In this document: positions 1 to 5,355 of the stretch, in pieces
Layout of the letters: each line of letters starts with the position of its first letter
Numbering within the stretch: position 1 is the stretch's first letter
Assembly: GCA_937890735.1 (NCBI GenBank)
Contig: CALACZ010000027.1
Location: forward strand, 1 to 11,216
Reading direction: 5' to 3'
DNA: 11,216 nucleotides
Source of the DNA: an uncultured Bacillota bacterium
Lineage (GTDB): Bacteria > Bacillota > Clostridia > Oscillospirales > Oscillospiraceae
Notes under the pieces: model-generated
The model's database searches: none
What the model saw: only the letters and a program-made list of their open reading frames with translations
Told to the model about the DNA's origin: nothing
Position numbers and translations under genes: made by a program

Positions 1-7
1 ATTTGCC

Positions 8-379
8 CTATTTGCACCAGATTTCGGTGTTTACACAGAATTTGGGGTTGACCCCCGTTTTCTGACAAATAAGCTGCCACTTTTCTTCGACGTAAAGTGT
101 CGCCGTATAGCGGTCGCTCTGGATGTAATTGTTGACCCTCCAATCCCGGATAACGCACACGCCGGAATCGAACAGAATCACAAAGCCCTTTGCGATCAGC
201 AGTTTCAAGTCGTCGCCCGACGCGTTCACCATTGCGGTGATACGTTTCGGGGACGACACAAAGCCGTCATCGTCCGCGCGCATTCCGAGGTGAAAATACA
301 GGGACTGGGAGCTTGCCGGCAGGTCAAGGAATGCATCCGTATCCACAACATCAAGGGAAAACATTCTGCGTTTCGCCAT
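8..379 (-). CDS. Phage-type replication initiator / replisome organizer, N-terminal domain only
   Basis: The 123-residue product resembles the N-terminal winged-helix region of replisome-organizer (DnaD-like) proteins of Firmicutes phages and integrative elements. The typical start is visible: a basic MAKRR opening, then an FSLDVVDTDAF segment, a DLPASSQSLYFHLGMRADDDGF block (residues 20-40) and an RDWRVNNYIQSDR segment (78-90). Family members normally run on for another 100-200 residues, and this one stops at TAG (10-8) just after the first domain. ATG at 379 is chosen because GGGAG (391-387) lies 7 nt upstream and the ATG shares one base with the stop of the preceding gene, indicating translational coupling. 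It is the third gene of a left-running early operon, and by family its job would be loading the host helicase at the element's origin. The family call comes from pattern memory, not a search. The short length may be natural or caused by a frameshift. Confidence 0.65.
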   Translation of the reverse strand: MAKRRMFSLDVVDTDAFLDLPASSQSLYFHLGMRADDDGFVSSPKRITAMVNASGDDLKLLIAKGFVILFDSGVCVIRDWRVNNYIQSDRYTATLYVEEKWQLICQKTGVNPKFCVNTEIWCK

Positions 380-612
380 CAGTTCACTCCCAACCGCCGA
401 ATCGCGCTGCTCTGTACCGCAGGCTCGCACGCGCTGCCCGCAAGAAAAGCGTCCAGCGTTTCCAGATCCACAAGATATTTCGTGCCGACGCGCACACTCG
501 GGATTTGCCCGCTCGTAACCAAACGACGCAGCGCAGTTTTAGTCACTGCCGAACCCGGGTCTTCCTGCCGTAGGAAAGCCGCAGCCTCGTTGATCGTCCT
601 CATACGCCTCAC
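379..612 (-). CDS. Excisionase-like (MerR/Xis-type) small DNA-binding protein
   Basis: A 77-residue protein with the layout of the helix_turn_helix_17/excisionase family: INEAAAFL at residues 7-14, a recognition region LRRLVTSGQIPSVRVG (28-43), then a KYLVDLETLDAFL strand-helix (45-57). Such proteins bend DNA at attachment sites to steer the integrase toward excision, or act as small transcription regulators. The start is GTG at 612. Its GTGA overlaps the TGA of the upstream gene, and AGGAGG (628-623) sits 10 nt upstream. An ATG at 603 (codon 4) is the alternative but would lie 19 nt from that site. Its stop overlaps the next ATG by one base. Position in the early operon beside an integrase/repressor pair fits an excision or early regulatory role. 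Whether it is the true Xis of this element is inference. Confidence 0.7.
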   Translation of the reverse strand: MRRMRTINEAAAFLRQEDPGSAVTKTALRRLVTSGQIPSVRVGTKYLVDLETLDAFLAGSACEPAVQSSAIRRLGVN

Positions 613-803
613 GCGCTCTCCGCCTCCTTTGCGACTGTTTGGATTGCTCCGAGTATTGCCGCCTTCCGCTCAGGCGGAAGTTCAAATCTGAGCCACCTGC
701 AAAGCGTAGGCTCGCTAATACCCAGCACGGCTGCAATTTTCCACTGAGGGACATCATTGCACCTTGCCATGCGCCGAATATCCGCATTCACCAGATTCCT
801 CAT
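609..803 (-). CDS. Small HTH DNA-binding protein, first gene of the early operon
   Basis: A 64-residue protein with one clear helix-turn-helix, VPQWKIAAVLGISEPTLCRWLR (residues 18-39): the IAAVLGIS-EPTLCRWLR pattern is the usual two-helix unit of phage regulators and inactive-transposase-like HTH proteins. The remainder is a short helical tail (43-64). ATG at 803 is chosen over a GTG three codons upstream because the AAGGGG ribosome binding site (817-812) is 8 nt from the ATG but overlaps the GTG. It overlaps the excisionase-like gene by 4 nt. It is the first gene after the divergent switch region, about 57 nt from the predicted minus-strand start, the position usually held by a Cro-like or activator protein. 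No specific family name can be given from sequence alone. Confidence 0.65.
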   Translation of the reverse strand: MRNLVNADIRRMARCNDVPQWKIAAVLGISEPTLCRWLRFELPPERKAAILGAIQTVAKEAESA

Positions 804-822
804 TTTTCGCACCCCTTTTTAG

Positions 823-851
823 TTGACAGCTTCATCGTCGTGGTGTATGAT
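823..851 (+). promoter_or_regulatory. Predicted repressor/integrase (rightward) promoter
   Basis: TTGACA (823-828), a 17-nt spacer and TATGAT (846-851) form a near-consensus sigma-70-type promoter with a start near 858, giving a leader of about 90 nt before the repressor ATG. Its start falls within a few bases of the start of the opposing promoter, so the two should interfere with each other. Confidence 0.7.
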
Positions 852-866
852 TTTCTTGACAGCATC

Positions 867-895
867 AGTGTATCGCAAATTTCTTTTGCTGTCAA
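867..895 (-). promoter_or_regulatory. Predicted early (leftward) promoter of the element
   Basis: On the minus strand a perfect -35 box TTGACA (895-890) is followed after exactly 17 nt by TACACT (872-867), a 4/6 match to the -10 consensus. Transcription would start near 860 and run into the HTH/excisionase/replication operon. The -35 lies inside an inverted TTGACAGC box (888-895), so a repressor bound there would block it. Confidence 0.6.
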
Positions 896-927
896 TAATT
901 TCTTACTCATTTTGCAAAACTGCAAAA
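875..927. promoter_or_regulatory. Palindromic TTTGC/GCAAA sites upstream of the repressor
   Basis: Two palindromes share the half-site GCAAA/TTTGC: GCAAA-N5-TTTGC at 875-889, inside the leftward promoter, and TTTTGCA-N4-TGCAAAA at 910-927, in the repressor leader. Dyads of this size suit dimeric HTH proteins, so either the repressor or the small HTH protein could bind. They are an alternative operator set to the TTGACAGC boxes. The AT-rich context makes chance matches possible. Confidence 0.4.
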
Positions 928-949
928 ATTTATAACGCTGTGATGAATT

Positions 950-1588
950 ATGACCAACGACTGCAAAAAGGACAACACTTATGACTACAACGCAACATTC
1001 CCGACACGCCTTCGTGCGTTAATGGAAAATAAGAACGGAATAAGTCCATTAAAGCGGAGCGTCTCACAAACTGAACTTGCAAAGGAAATTGGCGTTACCC
1101 GCCAAGCAATCAGCACATATGCTCTAGGAACTTCTGCACCAGATATTATAAAATTCAAAGCGATTGCGGATTATTTTCATGTTAGTTCTGATTATCTGCT
1201 TGGATTTACTACAGAACGAACGCAAAACAAAAATCTTCAGCAAGCTTGTAAAACAACTGGTTTATCGGAATCAGCTATTCAAGCGCTTCAATTTGATAAG
1301 CAGCAGAGCAAAAAGGCAAATTTATTCGATGTAGAGGATTTTTTAATCAGGGGGTTCTATGTCTCTAGCTGGGCATCCTGTCTAAAAAGATTTGTAAAAA
1401 ACGCAGTTCAAATCAAGTCGTTACAATCAAAGCTTGGCACGGATATAGTTGAGGACCAAACAGCCTTTTTCAAATGGCAAGCGCTATGCGAATTTGAAAA
1501 AACATTCAATGATGCTATAAAAGAATTTGGTCCGCTCTATGTGAATAGCCTTTGGACTGAAGATCAACAAAAATATCTTGCAGATTGA
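950..1588 (+). CDS. Cro/cI-type (XRE) transcriptional repressor of the element
   Basis: A 212-residue regulator. Residues 17-86 form an XRE HTH domain (FPTRLRALMENK, then SQTELAKEIGVTRQAISTYALG at 39-60, then IADYFHVSSDYLLG at 72-85), a layout typical of Clostridia prophage and integrative-element repressors. Residues 95-212 are a helical region of unknown fold without the Ser-Lys dyad of LexA-type self-cleaving repressors. It sits divergent to the early operon and 87 bp before the integrase, so by position it is the maintenance repressor. ATG 950 has only a weak ribosome binding site. The HTH begins well downstream, so an internal start is possible. The gene is visibly more AT-rich than its neighbours, a sign of a separate origin. 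The frame stays open past the TGA for 27 more codons to 1672, suggesting a C-terminal truncation. Confidence 0.8.
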   Translation: MTNDCKKDNTYDYNATFPTRLRALMENKNGISPLKRSVSQTELAKEIGVTRQAISTYALGTSAPDIIKFKAIADYFHVSSDYLLGFTTERTQNKNLQQACKTTGLSESAIQALQFDKQQSKKANLFDVEDFLIRGFYVSSWASCLKRFVKNAVQIKSLQSKLGTDIVEDQTAFFKWQALCEFEKTFNDAIKEFGPLYVNSLWTEDQQKYLAD

Positions 1589-1672
1589 AAGGCAGAGTTC
1601 CAGCGTTTCATTGAACGTATCGAAGCCATTCAAGCAAATAGCAAAAGCAGTTCTACGCCAGTAGGTGACTAA
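1589..1672 (+). other. Open in-frame extension of the repressor beyond its TGA
   Basis: After the TGA at 1586-1588 the same frame continues for 27 sense codons with a helix-like composition (KAEFQRFIERIEAIQ, then a Ser-rich tail) and ends at TAA (1670-1672), 3 nt before the integrase GTG. The AGGTGA serving the integrase lies inside it. A 240-residue ancestral repressor interrupted by one nonsense change is the simplest reading. Confidence 0.5.
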
Positions 1673-1675
1673 ACT

Positions 1676-3064
1676 GTGGCTAATATCAAGCGCATCAACG
1701 GCAAAACCGGCGTCTCTTTCCAGATCACGGTCACGCAGGGGCGGGACATCAACGGCAGGCAGGTGCGCCATTACCGTACCTGGAAGCCGGAGGGCAGGAT
1801 GACCGAGCGGCAGATGCAGCGGGCTGTGGAGCGGGCGGCGGCGGACTTTGAGCGGGAGATCGAGCAGGGCTTCCAGACAGACAACCGCCAGACGTTCTCG
1901 GAATATGCGCGCTATGTGATCGCCCTCAAACGAAGTGCGGGCATCAAGGAGCGGACGCTTGCCCACTATGAGTACCTGCTCACACGCTGCGACCGGGCGA
2001 TCGGTCACCTGCGCCTCTGTGACATCCGCCCGCAGCACCTGAACCTGTTCTATCAGAATTTGCAGGAGGAGGGCGTCCGCACCGGCAAAAACCGCGCGAC
2101 CGCAAAGCTCGACCTCGGCGCGTACCTCAAAAAGGAGGGCGTCACGCGGGAAGCGCTGGCTGCCCGGGCGGGCGTATCGCCGACCACGATCACGACCGCC
2201 TGCCGCGCGCAGCCCATTCTGGAAGCCAAAGCCGCCCAGATCGCCGCTGCGCTGGACAGGAAAGCAGGCGACCTGTTCACCGTGGATCAGGACAAGACCC
2301 CGCTCTCGGCAAAAACCGTCGCGGAGTATCACCGCTTCATCCACACCGCTTTGCAGCAGGCGGAGGACGACCTGCTGCTCCCCTACAATCCGGCGGCAAA
2401 AGCCGCGCCGCCGAAGATCACCAAAAGCGCCCCGGACTTTTACGAGCCGGACACTGTCGCCGCCATTCTGGAGGCAGCGGAAAGCGAGCCGATCAAGTGG
2501 CGGACGATGCTGCACCTGTTTCTGATCACCGGCAGACGCCGCGAGGACATCTGCGGTCTGAAATGGAGCAAGATCGATTTTGACACCGGCATCGTCTGCA
2601 TCGACACCGCGCTTTTGTACCTGCCCAAGCTCGGCATTTACGAGAGCAGCACAAAAACGGAAAATGTGATCTACCTGCCGCTCCCGCAGGAAACGATGCA
2701 GCTTTTGCGGGAATACCGGGCGTGGTATAACGAGCTGCGTCTCAAAAACGGCGACCGCTGGCAGGACAGTGGATTTCTGTTCGTCAAAAACAACGGTGCG
2801 CCCATCCACCCGGACAGCTTCGCGGGCTGGCTGCGCAGGTTCACAACGCGTCACGATCTGCCGCACCTGCACCCGCACGGCTTCCGCCACGCGAACGCCT
2901 CCATGCTGATCGGAAACGGCGTGGACGTGGTCACAGTCGCAAACCGGCTTGGTCACGCGGATGTTTCCACAACGCTGGACATCTATTCCCACGCCATCAG
3001 TGAGGCAAAAGCGAAGGCGTCGGAAACGCTTGCGGACGTCATGTTGCGGCACAAAAAGGCATGA
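1676..3064 (+). CDS. Tyrosine recombinase (integrase) with an internal HTH insertion
   Basis: A 462-residue site-specific recombinase. Residues 1-66 form an AP2-like arm-binding domain and 72-240 the core-binding domain, which contains an insertion at about 143-206 with an XRE-like HTH (LGAYLKKEGVTREALAARAG, then VSPTTITTACRA). The catalytic domain spans 255-462. All expected active-site residues are visible: R288 (in TGRRREDICGL), K327 (SSTKT), H401 and R404 (HPHGFRH), H427 (RLGHAD) and the nucleophile Y437 (TTLDIYSH). The start is GTG at 1676, 7 nt after AGGTGA. It is probably co-transcribed with the repressor. It is larger than the usual 370-400 residues because of the insertion. Its gene ends about 140 bp from the 3' end of tRNA-Arg, the classical arrangement for integration into a tRNA gene, so it should catalyse insertion and, with an excisionase, removal of the element. 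Confidence 0.93.
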   Translation: MANIKRINGKTGVSFQITVTQGRDINGRQVRHYRTWKPEGRMTERQMQRAVERAAADFEREIEQGFQTDNRQTFSEYARYVIALKRSAGIKERTLAHYEYLLTRCDRAIGHLRLCDIRPQHLNLFYQNLQEEGVRTGKNRATAKLDLGAYLKKEGVTREALAARAGVSPTTITTACRAQPILEAKAAQIAAALDRKAGDLFTVDQDKTPLSAKTVAEYHRFIHTALQQAEDDLLLPYNPAAKAAPPKITKSAPDFYEPDTVAAILEAAESEPIKWRTMLHLFLITGRRREDICGLKWSKIDFDTGIVCIDTALLYLPKLGIYESSTKTENVIYLPLPQETMQLLREYRAWYNELRLKNGDRWQDSGFLFVKNNGAPIHPDSFAGWLRRFTTRHDLPHLHPHGFRHANASMLIGNGVDVVTVANRLGHADVSTTLDIYSHAISEAKAKASETLADVMLRHKKA

Positions 3065-3069
3065 AAAAA

Positions 3070-3101
3070 CGGCGGACAAAAAGCTGTCCACCGTGATTTT
3101 T
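3070..3101 (+). terminator. Possible intrinsic terminator of the integrase
   Basis: CGG-c-GGACA (3070-3078) pairs with TGTCC-a-CCG (3085-3093), one C·A mismatch in the stem and a 6-nt loop, followed by TGA and five T (3097-3101). It lies directly after the integrase stop. The stem is modest and the T-run is offset by 3 nt. Confidence 0.45.
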
Positions 3102-3131
3102 GTGCGGTCGCGCGGTAAATGTGCGGTAAAT
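3102..3131. repeat. Short direct repeats, candidate integrase arm sites
   Basis: GCGGTAAAT occurs at 3112-3120 and 3123-3131, starts 11 bp apart (one helical turn), preceded by a partial GCGGT at 3104. Short helically phased repeats between an integrase gene and the tRNA end are where arm-type integrase or excisionase sites are usually found. Function is inferred from position. Confidence 0.4.
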
Positions 3132-3167
3132 CAAAATCCGTCCTTTCGAAACACCGCCAGAAAATAA

Positions 3168-3205
3168 GAAAAACAGTCGTTTTCTCAAGGAAAACGGCTG
3201 TTTTT
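3168..3205. terminator. Bidirectional intrinsic terminator after tRNA-Arg
   Basis: An 11-bp stem (3174-3184 with 3190-3200, one G·U) and a 5-nt loop are flanked by A5 on the left and T5 (3201-3205) on the right, so it works in both directions. On the minus strand it starts a few bases past the tRNA CCA end and should terminate the tRNA. On the plus strand it blocks read-through from the integrase. Confidence 0.8.
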
Positions 3206-3206
3206 C

Positions 3207-3250
3207 TGGTACGCCGGAAGGGACTCGAACCCCCGACCTACTGGTTCGTA
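3207..3250. other. Probable attachment site (att) within the 3' half of tRNA-Arg
   Basis: The integrase ends 143 bp from the tRNA 3' end, and integrases of this kind usually recombine at the anticodon or T-arm/3' end while preserving the tRNA. The core should therefore lie between the anticodon loop and CCA. The matching direct repeat at the far left end of the element is outside the window, so the boundaries are approximate and inferred. Confidence 0.5.
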
Positions 3251-3283
3251 GCCAGTCACTCTATCCAACTGAGCTACCGGCGC
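3207..3283 (-). tRNA. tRNA-Arg (anticodon ACG), CCA end encoded
   Basis: On the minus strand the 5' arm GCGCCGG (3283-3277) pairs with CCGGCGT (3217-3211; terminal G·U), followed by discriminator A and an encoded CCA (3209-3207). The anticodon arm is ACTGG-CTACGAA-CCAGT with anticodon ACG at 3249-3247, preceded by U33. The T-arm carries the canonical GGTTCGAGTCC. An ACG anticodon, with A34 edited to inosine, reads CGU/CGC/CGA arginine codons. The 3' end faces the integrase, so this gene is the probable attachment site of the element to its left. Confidence 0.97.
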
Positions 3284-3304
3284 GTACCGCGCTCAACGCG
3301 CTAA

Positions 3305-3310
3305 AGTATA
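3305..3310 (-). promoter_or_regulatory. Likely -10 box for tRNA-Arg
   Basis: TATACT (minus strand 3310-3305) lies 21 nt before the mature 5' end of the tRNA. The only TTG-type upstream hexamer (TTGCAA, 3336-3331) has a 20-nt spacer, which is long, so the -35 assignment is open. Confidence 0.4.
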
Positions 3311-3396
3311 CTAGCACATCCGCCGCAAAATTGCAAGGGGAAATTTCAAATTTTCGCGGCAAAATCGTAAATTTTCCGCCCGGCAGGCAAAACGCC

Positions 3397-3425
3397 TTGC
3401 GGCGCGGCGCGCGGCACGGTATAAT
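3397..3425 (+). promoter_or_regulatory. Promoter of the 8-oxoguanine-deaminase-like gene
   Basis: TTGCGG (3397-3402), a 17-nt spacer and a perfect TATAAT (3420-3425) give a start near 3432 and a short 25-nt leader. GGAGG (3446-3450) is 6 nt before the ATG. The acetyltransferase promoter on the other strand uses the identical boxes and spacing. Confidence 0.8.
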
Positions 3426-3456
3426 AAGCCCATCCTGAACGCTGCGGAGGTACGCC

Positions 3457-4812
3457 ATGAGTTCCCTGCTGATCCGAAACATTCAAAGTCTCGTCACCTG
3501 CGACGACTTAGACCGCGTGCTGGAGCACGCCGATATTTACTGCGAGGACGGCGTCATCCGCCGCATCGGCAGCGCGCTGGACGTGCGCGCCGACGAGGTG
3601 CTCGACGCCAGCCATATGCTCTGCTACCCCGGGCTTATCAACACGCACCACCACCTGTACCAGCAGTTCTCGCGCAACCTGCCGCAGGTACAGAATATGG
3701 AGCTGTTCGACTGGCTCAAAACGCTCTACGAGATCTGGAAAAACCTTGACGCGGACGTCGTGCGCCTGTCATCGCTCACCGGCATGGGCGAGCTGATGAA
3801 GCACGGCTGCACGACCTGCTTTGACCACCACTACGTCTTCCCCGCCGGCAGCGGTGACCTCATCGGCGCGCAGCTGGAGGCGGCGGAGCGGCTGGGCATT
3901 CGGATGCACTGCTCGCGCGGGTCGATGGACCTGTCGGTCAAGGACGGCGGTCTGCCGCCCGATTCCGTCGTGCAAACGGTGGATGAGATCCTGGCGGACA
4001 GCCGCCGCCTGATCGAGCGGTATCACGACGCGTCGTTCGGCTCGATGCGGCGGATCGCGCTCGCGCCCTGCTCGCCGTTTTCCGTCTCGGCGGAGCTGCT
4101 GCGGCAGAGTGCCATCCTCGCGCGGCAGTACGGCGTGCGCCTGCACACGCACCTGTGCGAAACGAAGGATGAGGAGGATTATATGCTCGCGCGCGAGGGG
4201 ATGCGCCCGCTGGCATTCATGCAGACGCTCGGCTGGGTCGGCGCGGACGTGTGGTACGCGCACGGCATCCATTTTAATGAGGAAGAGCTGCGCCTGCTCG
4301 CCGAAACGCAAACCGGCGTGTGCCACTGCCCCATCTCCAACATGAAGCTCGCCTCGGGCGTCGCGCACATCCCGGAGATGCTGAAGCTCGGCGTGCCGGT
4401 GGGGCTGGGCGTGGACGGCTCTGCGTCCAACGACGGCTCGAGCCTCATGGAAGAGCTGCGCACGGCGTTTTTGCTGCACCGGCTCACGGCAAGCCACAAC
4501 GCACCGTCGGGCTACGACGTGCTGAAGATGGCGACGCGCGGCAGCGCGCGGCTGCTGGGGCGCGACGACATCGGGCAGCTCGCCGAGGGCAAATGCTGCG
4601 ACCTGTTCCTCATCGACGCGCGCCGTCTGGAGCTGACGGGCGCGTGCTACGACCCGAAGTCCGTGCTGGCGACCGTCGGCGTGCGCGGCGCGGTCGATCA
4701 CACCGTCGTGCACGGCAAAATTCGCGTCCGCGACGGACACCTCACCGGCATCGACGAGCCGCTGGTTGCCGAACAGGCACGGAAAAAATGCGAGGAATAT
4801 CTGAATATGTAA
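3457..4812 (+). CDS. 8-oxoguanine deaminase-like amidohydrolase (COG0402, ATZ/TRZ family)
   Basis: A 451-residue cytosolic metal-dependent deaminase. The amidohydrolase core has its metal and catalytic residues: H64 and H66 (NTHHHLYQ), H232 and E235 (THLCET), H269 (YAHGIH) and D320 (GVDGSASNDG). The C-terminal tail closes the small beta domain (LAEGKCCDLFLID, 374-387). The FDHHYVFP segment (122-129) and the NMELFDWLKTLYEIWK region (80-95) match what I remember of proteins annotated as 8-oxoguanine deaminase, which convert 8-oxoguanine to urate and ammonia. Length is normal for the family. It is transcribed alone, with its own promoter and a strong terminator. The nearby ssnA-ygfK pair, found in anaerobic purine-degradation clusters, supports a purine substrate. 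Other COG0402 activities (guanine, S-adenosylhomocysteine or methylthioadenosine deaminase) cannot be excluded without structure or assay. Confidence 0.85.
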   Translation: MSSLLIRNIQSLVTCDDLDRVLEHADIYCEDGVIRRIGSALDVRADEVLDASHMLCYPGLINTHHHLYQQFSRNLPQVQNMELFDWLKTLYEIWKNLDADVVRLSSLTGMGELMKHGCTTCFDHHYVFPAGSGDLIGAQLEAAERLGIRMHCSRGSMDLSVKDGGLPPDSVVQTVDEILADSRRLIERYHDASFGSMRRIALAPCSPFSVSAELLRQSAILARQYGVRLHTHLCETKDEEDYMLAREGMRPLAFMQTLGWVGADVWYAHGIHFNEEELRLLAETQTGVCHCPISNMKLASGVAHIPEMLKLGVPVGLGVDGSASNDGSSLMEELRTAFLLHRLTASHNAPSGYDVLKMATRGSARLLGRDDIGQLAEGKCCDLFLIDARRLELTGACYDPKSVLATVGVRGAVDHTVVHGKIRVRDGHLTGIDEPLVAEQARKKCEEYLNM

Positions 4813-4817
4813 AGAGA

Positions 4818-4848
4818 GTGGGCTGCCAACCGGCAGCCCACAGTTTTT
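4818..4848 (+). terminator. Intrinsic terminator of the deaminase gene
   Basis: A perfect 10-bp GC-rich stem (4818-4827 with 4832-4841) with a 4-nt loop, then AG and T5 (4844-4848), 5 nt after the stop codon. It should end this transcript efficiently, making the gene monocistronic. Confidence 0.93.
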
Positions 4849-4884
4849 GCACCCCAAGGCGTTCGCAAAATCCCCTAAAAATGC

Positions 4885-5230
4885 GTAGGGGCGGGGGTTC
4901 TACCCCGCCCGCGCGGCAGGACGTTGCAGATTTGACCGCACCAATGCGCACACGCACGCACCCGTAGGGGCGGACGCCTCTGTCCGCCCGGCGGCACAAA
5001 CCCGCAAACACGAATGCACCAATGCGAATCCGTACACCGTTTGTAGGGGTCGATGCCCACATCGACCCGCACGCCGCACGTCCGTTTTTACGATACGTCG
5101 CGGAAAAACCGCAATTGCCAAACGGGCGGACAGGGTCGTCCGCCCCTACAGGACGTTTTGCGGTTTCGCCGAAAATGTGTGCAATTTTGCGATCGCATTC
5201 TGCCGGGTCGATGTGGGCATCGACCCCTAC
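4885..5230. repeat. Array of five GTAGGGG-type palindromic repeats with about 80-bp period
   Basis: This gene-free stretch holds five hairpins that begin, in one orientation, with GTAGGGG. Forward copies start at 4885, 4964 and 5043 (exactly 79 bp apart), and inverted copies end CCCCTAC at 5149 and 5230 (81 bp apart). Stems are GGGCGGGG/CCCCGCCC (4889-4910), GGGCGGAC/GTCCGCCC (4968-4989 and inverted 5124-5145) and GGGTCGATG/CATCGACCC (5047-5068 and inverted 5205-5226). Spacers of the forward copies share CACCAATGCG. I read these as REP/BIME-like non-autonomous elements of the type common in GC-rich gut Clostridia. No protein gene is convincing here. Confidence 0.85.
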
Positions 5231-5233
5231 GGA

Positions 5234-5336
5234 CTTCCCTTGGTCACCAAGGGAAGCCTTGGACTTCTGCAAACCATTTCTTCCTCAGAAAAACGGCGGG
5301 AGGGGCAAAGCCCCTCCCCTACATTACGACGAACCG
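5234..5336. repeat. Composite hairpin repeat, copy 1
   Basis: A 10-bp stem with a 3-nt loop (5234-5256, CTTCCCTTGG/CCAAGGGAAG) is followed by AGCC, TTGGA and TGCAAACC, then a second hairpin (5298-5318) and CCCTAC-TTACGA-GAA. The same order of blocks recurs at 7863-7962, showing a dispersed family of about 100 bp. It lies between the REP-like array and the 3' end of the acetyltransferase. Confidence 0.7.
5289..5318 (-). terminator. Likely terminator of the acetyltransferase (inside the repeat)
   Basis: Read on the minus strand, a perfect 9-bp stem GGGAGGGGC/GCCCCTCCC (5318-5298) with loop TTT is followed after 4 nt by T5 (5293-5289). It is 37 nt past the acetyltransferase stop, so the repeat appears to have been adopted as a terminator. 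Confidence 0.6.
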
Positions 5337-5355
5337 TGCCGCCGCTCAAAAACCT

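Larger units (their letters stand above)
823..895. repeat. Three TTGACAGC boxes, candidate repressor operators
   Basis: The octamer TTGACAGC occurs at 823-830 and 856-863 in direct orientation and inverted (GCTGTCAA) at 888-895, about 33 bp (three helical turns) apart. The outer two contain the -35 boxes of the opposing promoters and the middle one covers both predicted start points. The box overlaps the -35 consensus, so recurrence alone is not proof, but the GC extension is shared by all three. They are candidate operators for the repressor at 950. Confidence 0.5.

Noticed and set aside
1586..1588. TGA as selenocysteine codon
   Set aside because: It is in a regulatory protein without redox motif; I see no convincing stem-loop with the expected apical loop just after it, and a nonsense change is simpler. 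The ssnA and ygfK frames contain no internal TGA either.
1484..3091. Long minus-strand open frame opposite the integrase
   Set aside because: The protein is low-complexity antisense of a GC-rich gene; the plus strand encodes all tyrosine-recombinase active-site residues.
3119..3304. Small plus-strand open frame across the tRNA
   Set aside because: It overlaps the tRNA-Arg gene and terminator on the opposite strand; coding is not credible.
4885..5230. CRISPR array
   Set aside because: Spacing is regular, but repeats are inverted relative to each other, differ in stem sequence, are separated by about 50 bp of related sequence, and no cas gene is present.
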